A stretch of 64,000 nucleotides of DNA, taken from the NCBI GenBank assembly GCA_016794505.1, contig JAEUJZ010000013.1:124001-188000 (forward strand), given 5' to 3'. Origin of the DNA: Myxococcales bacterium. GTDB lineage: Bacteria; Myxococcota_A; Polyangia; Palsa-1104; JAEUJZ01. The position numbers were made by a program, and so were the translations under genes. Below the pieces are notes generated by a model, which was not told the DNA's origin, did no database searches, and saw only the letters and a list, made by a program, of their open reading frames with translations. This document shows, piece after piece, positions 1 to 8,516 of the stretch. The first letter of the stretch is position 1; the number at the start of each line of letters is the position of its first letter.

Positions 1-1
1 C

Positions 2-1021
2 GAAAAAGGCATGACGCCGGGTGATTCCGTGCTGATCGAGTCGATTCCCGAGGCGCTGGCCGTGACAGGGCGCGTCTGCTCGTCGATCAACGTCGCAACC
101 ACGCGAGCGGGCATCAACATGGACGCCATCGCAGTGATGGGACACGTGCTGCGCGCTCTGGCCAAGAACACTGCTGATCGCGGCGGCATCGGCTGCGCGA
201 AGCTAGTCACCTTCGCCAACATGCCGGAAGACAATCCCTTCGTTGCGGGCGCCAATCATGGAATCGGCGAAGGTCCCGCGACGATCAACGTCGGCGTCAG
301 CGGCCCCGGCGTCGTCTTGTCCGCGCTGCGCCGGCTGCGCGAATCGATGCAGAAGCCGACGGTGACCGACCTGGCCGAAACCATCAAGCGCATGTCATTC
401 AAGATCACGCGTGCCGGAGAGCTGATTGGTCGCGAAGTCGCCAAGCGCCTGGGGGCTCCCGTGCGTTTTGGCATCGTTGATCTGTCGCTGGCTCCGACGC
501 CGGCCTTGGGTGACAGCGTGGCCGAGATCCTGGAAGTGATGGGCCTAGAGCGCACCGGCTGTCCCGGCACCACAGCCGCCTTGGCCCTGCTGACGGATGC
601 TGTCAAAAAGGGCGGCGCCATGGCGACAAGTCACGTCGGCGGTCTGTCCGGCGCATTCATTCCGGTGTCTGAAGATCACGACATGATCGCAGCTGTAGAA
701 GCCGGCGCGCTCAGCCTAGAAAAGCTGGAAGCGATGACGGCTGTCTGCTCGGTTGGCTTGGACATGGTGGCGGTGCCGGGGGATACGTCAGCCTCGACAC
801 TTTCGGGGATCATTGCGGACGAGATCGCGATCGGTGTCTTCAACAACAAGACGACGGCCGTGCGCATCATCCCTGTACCGGACAAAAACGTCGGCGAGCG
901 CGTCGTCTATGGCGGCCTGCTGGGTGAGGCGCCGATCATGCCGGTCAGCCGCTATCGCCCCGACGCGTTCATCGCCATGGGCGGACGCATTCCGGCGCCG
1001 ATCATTTCGCTGCGCAACTAG
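2..1021 (+). CDS. DUF711/PFL-family (UPF0210) protein, 5' truncated
   Basis: The reading frame is open from the first bases of the window, so the N-terminus lies upstream; about 339 residues are visible and the family is normally about 450. It carries conserved family features: a Gly-rich segment with a [19 protein letters not shown] block, [21 protein letters not shown], and a C-terminal [21 protein letters not shown] region. The family is annotated as PFL/YGGA-type or DUF711; it has a pyruvate-formate-lyase-like fold assignment but no established reaction. The protein is cytoplasmic by appearance, with no signal or membrane segment in the visible part. It is followed 56 bp later by a glycosyltransferase on the same strand, but nothing shows a functional link. 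Family assignment is firm; function is unknown. Confidence 0.85.
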   Translation, partial: EKGMTPGDSVLIESIPEALAVTGRVCSSINVATTRAGINMDAIAVMGHVLRALAKNTADRGGIGCAKLVTFANMPEDNPFVAGANHGIGEGPATINVGVSGPGVVLSALRRLRESMQKPTVTDLAETIKRMSFKITRAGELIGREVAKRLGAPVRFGIVDLSLAPTPALGDSVAEILEVMGLERTGCPGTTAALALLTDAVKKGGAMATSHVGGLSGAFIPVSEDHDMIAAVEAGALSLEKLEAMTAVCSVGLDMVAVPGDTSASTLSGIIADEIAIGVFNNKTTAVRIIPVPDKNVGERVVYGGLLGEAPIMPVSRYRPDAFIAMGGRIPAPIISLRN

Positions 1022-1077
1022 CGACGCGCAGGTCAAGGCCCATGCCCATGACCGAAGAGCGATCGAGGGTGGCAACG

Positions 1078-2265
1078 ATGCAGCGTCCGCTGCGCATCGC
1101 CCTGGTCAGCGAGCCGTTTTATCCCGACCTGGGCGGCATGCCAGAACACGTCCACAACCTGGCACAACAGCTTGCGCATGCTGGCCATGACGTCACGGTC
1201 ATCACCACCGAGTACGCACGGGCCACCCCGTTGTCACCGCCTGCCGCAGCGCTTTGTGCTCGCTATGACGTGGTGCGCTTGGGACGTGCGACATCGCATA
1301 TCGTGTCGAATGGTTCGCAACATCACGTCGCGGTCGGGCTTCGCTTGCGCGCACAGATGGGCGCGCTGTTTGCTCAGCGTGACTTTGACCTGATCCACCT
1401 GCACGGACCGATTTTTCCGACGCTGGCCCTGCTGGCGATCCACTGTGCGCCGCCGCGTGCAGTCCTTCTTGGGACGCTGCACACGCACTTTGCTGACTCG
1501 CGTCTTCTGCGGCTCTTGCGCAGACCGATCCAACGCTATGTGGATGCGCTGGATGGCGTAATCGCAGTAAGCGAAAGTGCCGTACGTTCGCTAGAACGAG
1601 TCGGACTGCACTGCCACGCCACGCGTATCGAAAACGGCATCGACCCAGAGTACTGGCAGAGCGGTCGGCCGATCGCGGCGCTGCGCGATCACTGCTTCAA
1701 CGTACTTGTGCAAGCGCGCTTAGAGCCGCGCAACGATGTTCGCACCGTACTCGCGGCGCTGCGGCATCTGCCCGATCCAGCTCGTGTGCGCCTGATCGTC
1801 GTCGGAGACGGCCCCGATCGCGAGCGACTGCTGCGCGAAGCAACCGGGCTCAACGTCGCCTTCGTCGGCCCCCAGCTTCAGGCCCGCGCCGACCTAGCCG
1901 CCAGCAGCGATGCCTATTTCTTCACGGCAACGATTGCCTCGCACCCGATGTCGCTTCTTGAAGGCATGGCGGCCGGGCTGCCTGTTCTGGCGTTTGATAT
2001 CGAGGGTGCGCGAGAGCTGATTCGCGATGAAATCGAGGGCTTCGTCGTTGGGCTGGGCCGCGCCGATCAGGTCGCATGCCGGCTGGCGCAGCTTATCGCG
2101 GATCCCATCCGCCGCAGCGCGCTCGCGCAGTCAGCCCGGACGCGGGCCCAGGACTTTGCCTGGCCGCAGATCGCGCAGCGCGTGCTCGCGTACTATCGCG
2201 AGCGGCTGTCCGAAGTGGAAGGCCGGTCGACTAGTCGGGAACGAACTGGCCATCCTGCAGGCTAA
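1078..2265 (+). CDS. GT4-family glycosyltransferase (group 1)
   Basis: This is a retaining GT-B glycosyltransferase of about 395 residues. The N-terminal domain begins IALVSEPFYPDLGGMPEHVHNLA, the typical acceptor-domain opening with a GG loop. The C-terminal nucleotide-sugar half shows VQARLEPRNDVRTVLAAL, then LIVVGDGPDRERL, then SLLEGMAAGLPVLAFDIEGARELI, which is the GT4 donor-binding block containing the EX7E-type glutamates. I chose the ATG at 1078 because it follows GAGG at good spacing and starts at the conserved strand; an in-frame ATG at 1042 would add 12 residues. The sugar donor and acceptor cannot be read from sequence. Its 3' end overlaps the convergent kinase gene by 35 bp. Confidence 0.85.
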   Translation: MQRPLRIALVSEPFYPDLGGMPEHVHNLAQQLAHAGHDVTVITTEYARATPLSPPAAALCARYDVVRLGRATSHIVSNGSQHHVAVGLRLRAQMGALFAQRDFDLIHLHGPIFPTLALLAIHCAPPRAVLLGTLHTHFADSRLLRLLRRPIQRYVDALDGVIAVSESAVRSLERVGLHCHATRIENGIDPEYWQSGRPIAALRDHCFNVLVQARLEPRNDVRTVLAALRHLPDPARVRLIVVGDGPDRERLLREATGLNVAFVGPQLQARADLAASSDAYFFTATIASHPMSLLEGMAAGLPVLAFDIEGARELIRDEIEGFVVGLGRADQVACRLAQLIADPIRRSALAQSARTRAQDFAWPQIAQRVLAYYRERLSEVEGRSTSRERTGHPAG

Positions 2266-4552
2266 GGCCGTTGCGCTTGCAGAGCTCGGCCAATAGCTGC
2301 CGGTGTTCTGCGACGGTTAGGTTGGTATACGCGCGGGTAGCCAACGTCGACGAACGAATGCTGCAAGCGGCCGAGCCGATAAAGCGCCAGGCCTTGGTGA
2401 CTTCGTTAGGTGTGCCGCGCTGCGTCACCTGCAGAGCCAAGTCGATGGAACGCTGACGCTCACCACGCACATAGGCGGCTTGCGCATCTTCCATGAGCTG
2501 CTCCGCATTTTTTTCAGCCGAGTCGCTGGCCGTGTCCCCCTCGCCCGCGGGACGAGTGGCAGGGCGTGTCGACGCGGCAGGCTTGGGCGGCTGAACAGAA
2601 GGAGCCACAGGGGCCGCAGGCGCGGCGGGCTGGGCAGCGGGCCGTTGGTTGGTGTTGCCGAGAAGCTCGTCCACTTCGTCGCGAGCAGCCGAGCGCGGGG
2701 CGGCCTGAGGGGCCACCGCGCCGGGTGGCGGAGTTGGCGCAACCGCTGAAGGCACGGGGCCGGGTGACGTCGCAGCCGGTGGCACGCCTGCGCCTACCGG
2801 GCTCACGGCGGTGGGCGCAGGGGCTGGCTGACCACTGCCCAAAGCCCCCACCGGGCGAGGCGGTGTGCCAGAAGGGGCAGACGCGCCTGGATTTGCGCCC
2901 CCAGCCGTCGGTGGTATGACCGAAGCAGACGTAGGCGCCGAAGCAGGCAGCGGCGGAGCCGGAGTCCCGGCAACCTTGGCAGCCTCACCCAGCGCCGTCG
3001 GGGCCGGCGAAGGCGCTGCGCTGGCTGCGGGGGGATGCGTCACGTCCTCGCCCGTGGCAGAACGAATCGGGGGCACCGGCACCTGCGGCATGGCTGGCCC
3101 GCGCAGACCGGCATCCTCGCCGGTCGTCGTCGGGGGAGGAGCAAGCGGCTCGACGACCAGCGATGAAGCAGGACCTTGTGGATTGGTGTTTACCGTCGGT
3201 GGATTGGCCAAGGGCCGCGGGCGGTGACGCTGTTCCCAAAGAAGGGTCAGGCCGATACCGGCCAGGATGGCGAGAGCTCCGCCGGCAATGGCAAGGCCCA
3301 GCGTCGGGCGACGGGTTGGCTCGACGGCTGCAGGCGCAGTGCCTTCGGGAATCAAAAGCGGAGGAGCCGCCAGAACCGGAGGAGGAGCCGCGGGCGCAGC
3401 GCTTGCCGGCCGCGTACTGGGTGGAGTTGGAGCAGGGGCCGGCGCAGGGCGCGACACTGCCACCACGGGCACAGCGCCAGGCACCTGCGGGGGCGAAGGC
3501 GGTGTCTGCGCCACCGCAGCAGGCGGGACTGGAGGCGGAGCCGCCACGGCGCCCGATGGAATTGGCGGAACAGGAGCCCCCACTCGGCCAGAAGGCAACG
3601 GCGGACGCGCATGCGGTACCGCATCGGCTGGCGGAGACGGAGGCGTAGGCGGCGGCGCGGCGTGCCCGACCGTTTCGACGTTGGTGGCCGAGGCTGTGCG
3701 CGCTGTCAATGCCCGCACGAAGTCCATCAGCGTCTCGTACCGATCTTCGCGTCGCTTCGACATGCCACGCGAGATCGCAGCCGCGGTGTGTGCCGGCAGA
3801 TCCGCAGTCCGCGGTAGGGGCCGCGGTGGCTCGTTAATGATCTGGCGCAATAGCTCGTCGGGGTTGCTGTCTTCCCAGGGCAGCTTGCCCGACAGCATGC
3901 GATAGGCGATGACCGAAAGCGCCCACTGATCGGCGCGGCCATCAATCGGCGTCGTCGTCTCGCCAAGCGTCTCGGGGGCCATGTAGCACGAGACACCCAG
4001 CGACGCATCGCGAGTGCCAGCCGGGGCCATGCGACGAAAGCGGGCCAGCCCGAAGTCCATGATGCGCGTGCTCTCGACGACGCGGTCGCCCAAGTCATGG
4101 CGGACCAGAAAGATATTCTCGGGCTTGATGTTGCGGTGGACGATGCCGCTGCGATGGGCAGTGTGCAGTGCGCTGCCGACCTGCTGAATCACTTCCATGG
4201 CCTGCGCGCCCGGCAGCACTTCCTTGTGCTTGAGGCGCTGCTGCAGATTCTCGCCTTCGAGCAGATCCATGACGAAAAAGGGGATGCCGTTCTCGTCTCG
4301 ATCGAAGTCGGTGATGGGCAGAATATGAGGGTGACGCAGCGTCGCAATCAGCCGGGCCTCGTCCTGAAAGCGCTGGTACAGATCGGGACTGGCGGCCAGC
4401 TTGCGGTGCAGCACTTTCACTGCATAGAGTCCGCCGCTGCGCACGTGCCGCGCGACGTAGACCGTGCCCACCGTGCCAGCGCCCAAAAAGCGCTCGATGC
4501 GATAGGTCTTGGCCAGGATCTGACCGATGATGTTTTTGTCGCGGTTGTTCAT
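2231..4552 (-). CDS. Membrane Ser/Thr kinase homologue with HRN in place of HRD (probable pseudokinase)
   Basis: The 773-residue protein has an N-terminal Hanks-type kinase fold at about residues 16-285. The Gly-rich loop is GAGTVGTVY, the ATP-anchoring Lys is K46 in AVKVLHR, and the metal-binding D166 sits in MDFGLA. The catalytic loop reads VHRNIKPEN, so the proton-acceptor Asp is Asn141 (codon AAC at 4132-4130). All other key residues remain, so ATP binding is likely but phosphotransfer is doubtful. A Pro/Ala-rich stretch follows, with one transmembrane segment (LGLAIAGGALAILAGIGLTLLW, about 420-440) and a second Pro/Ala-rich region, then a short C-terminal TPR-like domain. Its architecture and motifs closely match the kinase at 31011-33353, which keeps HRD, so these look like paralogues. 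The gene end overlaps the glycosyltransferase convergently. Confidence 0.88.
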   Translation of the reverse strand: MNNRDKNIIGQILAKTYRIERFLGAGTVGTVYVARHVRSGGLYAVKVLHRKLAASPDLYQRFQDEARLIATLRHPHILPITDFDRDENGIPFFVMDLLEGENLQQRLKHKEVLPGAQAMEVIQQVGSALHTAHRSGIVHRNIKPENIFLVRHDLGDRVVESTRIMDFGLARFRRMAPAGTRDASLGVSCYMAPETLGETTTPIDGRADQWALSVIAYRMLSGKLPWEDSNPDELLRQIINEPPRPLPRTADLPAHTAAAISRGMSKRREDRYETLMDFVRALTARTASATNVETVGHAAPPPTPPSPPADAVPHARPPLPSGRVGAPVPPIPSGAVAAPPPVPPAAVAQTPPSPPQVPGAVPVVAVSRPAPAPAPTPPSTRPASAAPAAPPPVLAAPPLLIPEGTAPAAVEPTRRPTLGLAIAGGALAILAGIGLTLLWEQRHRPRPLANPPTVNTNPQGPASSLVVEPLAPPPTTTGEDAGLRGPAMPQVPVPPIRSATGEDVTHPPAASAAPSPAPTALGEAAKVAGTPAPPLPASAPTSASVIPPTAGGANPGASAPSGTPPRPVGALGSGQPAPAPTAVSPVGAGVPPAATSPGPVPSAVAPTPPPGAVAPQAAPRSAARDEVDELLGNTNQRPAAQPAAPAAPVAPSVQPPKPAASTRPATRPAGEGDTASDSAEKNAEQLMEDAQAAYVRGERQRSIDLALQVTQRGTPNEVTKAWRFIGSAACSIRSSTLATRAYTNLTVAEHRQLLAELCKRNGLSLQDGQFVPD

Positions 4553-4816
4553 CGACCTAGGTCACCGTCAGGGTTAGCAAGCCAGCGGAAGCAGCCGCCG
4601 TGAGCGACGCAGGGCTGCTCGGTCCATGTCCGGCTTGGCATCCACGTCGAGCAAGAGAAAGAGAAAGGCCCCAGGCGAATGCCGAACGCGAAAGAGAGAC
4701 CGATGTCATTTCAAGCAGATACATACGCACTCCGCAGACATCGTACATCATCCAGTGGGTACAGGGAAAGGGAAGCCTCGGCGTGGGCTTCAGGGACTTG
4801 GGGGTGGGCGGCGTCG

Positions 4817-5824
4817 ATGCTTCGGCACCTGTTTAGGCGAGGCCGAATCCCGCCAGCCCTGCGCGCGGGCCTGCTTGGAGCCACCCTGCTGTGGACTTGG
4901 ATGCCGCTCCTGCGGATGCCTGCGGCGCATGCCGATGCGTTCTGGGCCCACTGGGGCGATGGCAAGGCCGAGCTTGCAGGGTACACGCTGCGCATCTCTC
5001 GCTATGGCCAGCCGCGAACCGGGACGCTGGTGCTGATCTTCGTGACCGAGGACTTTAGCCAAAGCGCCCGAGTCAAAGCCGACCCAGGCAAGCATCCGCC
5101 AAGGGATGTCTTCCCGGTTCTGAAGCTCAACGCACTGCGTCGCTTTCAGACGGGAATCTACGAATACAGCACGATGACATCAGTGTTTGTACGCGCCGAT
5201 GCTCTGGGTGCGCTGCCGACTGCGCAGGGCGTCGCGGGGTCTCTGCCGGCGCTGGCCAAGGTCAGCTTCTCAAGCCAAGAGTGGTGCGGTCACGTCTTCC
5301 ATCAGGTCGTGCCGCGCGTCGAAGCAGGTGGACTGCGTCTGCACTCGCAGAGCCATAGCTACTTCGACGGCGAGGCCGACGATCAGCGCACGCTCGACGG
5401 GTCCCTCGACGCGCTGTCAGAAGATGAACTGGCGCTGCGCCTGCGTCGCTATGCCGGTCGGGCTGAGGCCCTGCCGATGGGCTCGTCGCGCAGCGTCCCC
5501 CTGCTGTCTTCCCTGTTGCGTGTGCGCTTGGGGCACCAGCCCGTCTCCATCGAGGCAGCGACAATCGAGCACCGGAAAGAACGCACGACGCTGAGCACGC
5601 CAGCGGGCAGCCTGGTCGCGTTCAGCTATGGGGTCCTGCGCAAGTCAGGCGAGCAGACGACGTACTTCTTCGAGGAAGCGGCCCCGCACCGCCTGCTCGG
5701 CTATCGCAGCGTGCAGGATGGCACGGTCGTCGAAGAGGCGCTGTTACGCGGCAGCACGCGCTTGCCGTACTGGCAGCTAAACCAAAGCGGCCACGAGTCG
5801 TTTCTGAAGCAGCTAGGCCTGTAG
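4817..5824 (+). CDS. Exported protein of unknown function
   Basis: The protein has 335 residues from the ATG at 4817, which follows a G-rich GGGGGTGGG stretch and begins a clear signal sequence (Arg-rich start, LLGATLLWTWMPLL core, AHA-DAFW cleavage region). The mature part begins WAHWGDGKAELAGYTLRISRYG and contains LVLIFVTEDFSQSARVKAD and KLNALRRFQTGIYEYSTMTSVF. I recall this block pattern from uncharacterised secreted proteins in several phyla that databases sometimes mislabel as Maf septum inhibitors; it has none of the Maf nucleotide-pyrophosphatase motifs. The frame stays open upstream to 4679, but those residues are low complexity and lack signal-peptide logic. It acts outside the cytoplasm; its role is unknown. 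Confidence 0.72.
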   Translation: MLRHLFRRGRIPPALRAGLLGATLLWTWMPLLRMPAAHADAFWAHWGDGKAELAGYTLRISRYGQPRTGTLVLIFVTEDFSQSARVKADPGKHPPRDVFPVLKLNALRRFQTGIYEYSTMTSVFVRADALGALPTAQGVAGSLPALAKVSFSSQEWCGHVFHQVVPRVEAGGLRLHSQSHSYFDGEADDQRTLDGSLDALSEDELALRLRRYAGRAEALPMGSSRSVPLLSSLLRVRLGHQPVSIEAATIEHRKERTTLSTPAGSLVAFSYGVLRKSGEQTTYFFEEAAPHRLLGYRSVQDGTVVEEALLRGSTRLPYWQLNQSGHESFLKQLGL

Positions 5825-5928
5825 GGCCAAGCCAGGCGCGGGCGTGCTGACACGATGCACGGCCGGTTGCGCGGCCGAAACCGCTTCCCCGCTTGTGGTT
5901 GCCACGGGGCTGCGGTATCTCCGCCTGC

Positions 5929-7167
5929 ATGCTGCCATTGCGCCTGTCGTGCATGCATGGTTTCGTCGGATTTGGCTGGCTGCTTGCGGTGAGCTGCTGG
6001 CTGGGCTGTGCGGGTCCGAGCGATGGAGTATCGCCTGCGCCCCCCGAGAGCCCCGCGACCGTGGTCGATCCACCAGGGTCTGGGGGACCGAGCGACGACA
6101 TGCTCTTGGGGCGCATCACGACGCTGCGGGTTCACTATCCGCTGGCCAGCGACAAGCAGCTCAGCGTGCGCGGCTCGCTTTCGCCTTTCGCCTGGAGTGC
6201 CGGCGTGCGCATGACGCGCAGCGCCCCCGATCTGTTCGAGCTACGCATTCGCGATCTGCCCCGCGAGCTGGAGTGGAAGCCGCTTGTCGACGATGCAACC
6301 TGGTCGCGCGGACAGAACTATCGCGTACGTCCTGGACAGACGGTTGACATCTATCCGCACTTCTTTTCTGGCGCGGGTCGCTATCTGCGGCACTACGGCG
6401 CCTTTGAGTCCAAGATCTTGGGCAATCGTCGCGGCGTATGGCTGTACCTGCCCCCCAGCTTCGACGAGAACCCGCAGGCTCGCTATCCCGTGCTGGTCAT
6501 GCACGATGGGCAGAACCTGTTCGATCCTCGCTATGCATTCCTTGGGCGAACGTGGCGGGTAGCCGAAGCACTCGACGCGGGGATCGATGCACTCGACCCA
6601 ACGCAGCACCTGCCTGAGCTGGTCGTGGTCGGCCCCGAGAACACATCGGCGCGCATCTACGAATACACGCCGACGGTGGGCGACGATCCGCGCTACATGG
6701 GTGGGGGGGGCGATCGATACCTGCGCTTTCTGACGGAAGAGCTGCAGCCAGCCATCGAAAGCGATCCGCTGCTGCGGGGCCGGCTGCTCAACGACCGCGC
6801 ACACCGCGCTCTGGCTGGCTCGTCGCTGGGAGGGCTGATCACGGCGTATGCCGGGCTCAAGCAACGCGACACGTGGGGTCGGCTGGGGATCTTTTCGCCG
6901 TCGACGTGGTGGGACGGGCTGTTCATCGTGTCCGCTGTGACGGGCTCGGCCGGAATGATGCCGCGCTGGGACAAGGTCTATGTGGACAGCGGGCAGCCAG
7001 ACGATGGCTATGACGATACGAAGGTGCTGGCGCAGAAATACCGCGATCTTGGCTATCGCGATGGCGCGGATCTGCTGTACGTCGCCGAGCCAGGAGGGCA
7101 ACACAACGAAGACGCCTGGGCCCGTCGCCTGCCCGCTGCTCTGCGCTTCTTGTGCGGCGACTGGTAG
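5929..7167 (+). CDS. Exported esterase-D-family alpha/beta hydrolase, likely lipoprotein
   Basis: The protein is about 412 residues. The N-terminus (ATG at 5929; alternative ATG at 5953 or TTG at 5893) is hydrophobic and Cys-rich, ending in WLGCAG, which suggests a lipoprotein, though the lipobox is not canonical. Residues 60-130 resemble a small beta-sandwich (CBM48/starch-binding-like) module, as seen before enterochelin-esterase-type domains. The hydrolase domain starts near [12 protein letters not shown] and shows [15 protein letters not shown], the nucleophile elbow [16 protein letters not shown] and a C-terminal [21 protein letters not shown] holding the likely catalytic His. The family cleaves ester bonds of siderophores, sugars or acyl groups; the substrate here is unknown. 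A hairpin just downstream separates it from tRNA-Pro. Confidence 0.8.
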   Translation: MLPLRLSCMHGFVGFGWLLAVSCWLGCAGPSDGVSPAPPESPATVVDPPGSGGPSDDMLLGRITTLRVHYPLASDKQLSVRGSLSPFAWSAGVRMTRSAPDLFELRIRDLPRELEWKPLVDDATWSRGQNYRVRPGQTVDIYPHFFSGAGRYLRHYGAFESKILGNRRGVWLYLPPSFDENPQARYPVLVMHDGQNLFDPRYAFLGRTWRVAEALDAGIDALDPTQHLPELVVVGPENTSARIYEYTPTVGDDPRYMGGGGDRYLRFLTEELQPAIESDPLLRGRLLNDRAHRALAGSSLGGLITAYAGLKQRDTWGRLGIFSPSTWWDGLFIVSAVTGSAGMMPRWDKVYVDSGQPDDGYDDTKVLAQKYRDLGYRDGADLLYVAEPGGQHNEDAWARRLPAALRFLCGDW

Positions 7168-7223
7168 CCCCCAGCCATCGCCGTCCATCCCCCAGCAAGC
7201 CGGCTTGCTGGCACGAAAACAAT

Positions 7224-7254
7224 AAAGCCCGCAGAGCTAGGCTCCGCGGGCTTT
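7224..7254. terminator. Bidirectional intrinsic-type hairpin
   Basis: A perfect 9-bp stem, AAAGCCCGC pairing with GCGGGCTTT, is extended by GAGC/GCTC around a short loop. It sits between the plus-strand esterase stop (7167) and the minus-strand tRNA end (7259). T-rich bases flank both sides, moderately on the minus strand, so it most likely ends the tRNA transcript and may also stop the esterase transcript. Confidence 0.75.
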
Positions 7255-7255
7255 G

Positions 7256-7332
<77 letters not shown>

Positions 7333-7358
7333 CACTCACCGACGAGTGAGGCCCCAAA

Positions 7359-7387
7359 GACCTATCCGACCTGCGCAACCATGTCAA
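7359..7387 (-). promoter_or_regulatory. Possible promoter of tRNA-Pro
   Basis: A perfect -35 hexamer TTGACA (minus strand, 7387-7382) is followed after 17 bp by TAGGTC, a poor -10 match. Its position about 30 bp upstream of the tRNA 5' end fits a tRNA promoter. It overlaps the last codons of the FHA gene. Confidence 0.45.
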
Positions 7388-8454
7388 CTAGTTTTCGTGC
7401 GCGGATGCCAGGTCAGCTCGACTTTTGAATCGTTGCCGGACAGCACGAGGCGAGTTCCCTCGTCGGACAGTAAGACCCGCCGGGCTCGCCGCTCGCGGTA
7501 CCACGTCCCATTGGTTGAGCACAGGTCCATGGCATAGACCCGACGTTTTTCCGCCAGCAGCAACAAGTGCAGACGCGAGATTTGGCCCGACAAGACTTGG
7601 CGCAGGCCGCGATCCAGACAGGACTCCGAGCGGCCGATCATCACCCCGGCGTACAGATCGGCCTCGCTGATCTCAAGCGAGACGGCGCGCTGCTGGCGCT
7701 GCAGGGTCAGGCGGGCAAAGCCGGGAGAGGCCGGGAGGCCGCTTACGCGCGAGACGCTGCTGCGTGGCTCGGCCACCGCATCTTCCAAGCGACGCGAGCG
7801 CGGCAGGATCGTCACGTGCGTCATCCGCTGCGCAGCGCGGGAAGCGGCTACACCCTCTAGCTCTTCCGGCGGCAGATCCGCCTCGATGGTGTGCAAGGGC
7901 GGAAGCTCTTGCCCGTCTCCGAGCATGCCCGCCTTCTGGTGAAACTCGGGCAGCGGGACACAACCCAGGGCACAGTCACCAAGCCCGATGAGGAGCGGCC
8001 CCAGAACACAGATCGACGATCGTGGCTGGCCATCGATGCTAAACGGATGACTCGTGTGCAGATCCAAGAGTCGAAGCGCCGGGACGCTTCCATCTAGGAG
8101 GAAGCAGCTCGCCAAGACGTGTCGGTTGCTGATCGTCGGCCGCTTGGGAAGCTGCAGATCGCACTGCTCGTGATAGCCCAAGACCGCGTAGTTTTCGGGC
8201 GAGGCTTCGAGATCGATCCAGCCCAGATCACGCTCGCGCACCCAGAACAAGCGATACCCGTTGCGACAGGCGGCCGGCTGGTGCAAAAGCAGGCGCGCCC
8301 CGAACAGATACTGTTCTCGCAAAAGAGCCTGCTGCTGAGCCCGATCTCCGGCGTCTGGTCCTGCGGATGGCTCGGCGGTCCCATCTGAAACAGACGTGAC
8401 CAAGCGAAGCGGCGGCCGGATCAGAGGCGTGCTGTCCCGCTCATCAGAAGCCAT
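7384..8454 (-). CDS. Double FHA-domain protein
   Basis: The 356-residue soluble protein has two forkhead-associated regions. The first (about 88-160) has the SNRH core at 109-112 but lacks a clear NG turn. The second (about 268-350) is canonical: GRSES at 274, SGQISRLH with the phosphothreonine-contacting Ser/Arg and His at 293-296, and the STNGT turn at 313-317. FHA domains bind phosphothreonine peptides made by Ser/Thr kinases, so this is a candidate adaptor for the many kinases in the window. There is no catalytic domain or membrane anchor. AAGG precedes the ATG. The neighbouring upstream gene encodes a TPR protein with repeated Arg-Arg-Thr motifs, possible ligands. Confidence 0.85.
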   Translation of the reverse strand: MASDERDSTPLIRPPLRLVTSVSDGTAEPSAGPDAGDRAQQQALLREQYLFGARLLLHQPAACRNGYRLFWVRERDLGWIDLEASPENYAVLGYHEQCDLQLPKRPTISNRHVLASCFLLDGSVPALRLLDLHTSHPFSIDGQPRSSICVLGPLLIGLGDCALGCVPLPEFHQKAGMLGDGQELPPLHTIEADLPPEELEGVAASRAAQRMTHVTILPRSRRLEDAVAEPRSSVSRVSGLPASPGFARLTLQRQQRAVSLEISEADLYAGVMIGRSESCLDRGLRQVLSGQISRLHLLLLAEKRRVYAMDLCSTNGTWYRERRARRVLLSDEGTRLVLSGNDSKVELTWHPRTKTS

Positions 8455-8516
8455 CCTTGTCAGTATAGCCGCAATGCTCCCGAGGAGCGGTGCCGTTTCC
8501 CCCGCGGGGACTGCGG

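Noticed and set aside
4554..4563. Perfect 10-bp palindrome GACCTAGGTC just upstream of a kinase start
   Set aside because: Too short to distinguish from chance, and no second copy was noticed near other genes.
4600..4836. Possible small gene between the HRN kinase homologue and the exported protein
   Set aside because: Arg/Glu-rich translation with no hydrophobic or structural pattern and no ribosome site; better read as the intergenic region of two divergent genes.
4817..5824. Maf-type septum-formation inhibitor
   Set aside because: The protein has a signal peptide and none of the Maf nucleotide-pyrophosphatase motifs; that label appears to be a database carry-over.
8476..8510. Two small hairpins between the FHA and TPR genes
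   Set aside because: Five-base stems with three-base loops and no T tract; likely chance in GC-rich DNA, and both genes are probably co-transcribed.
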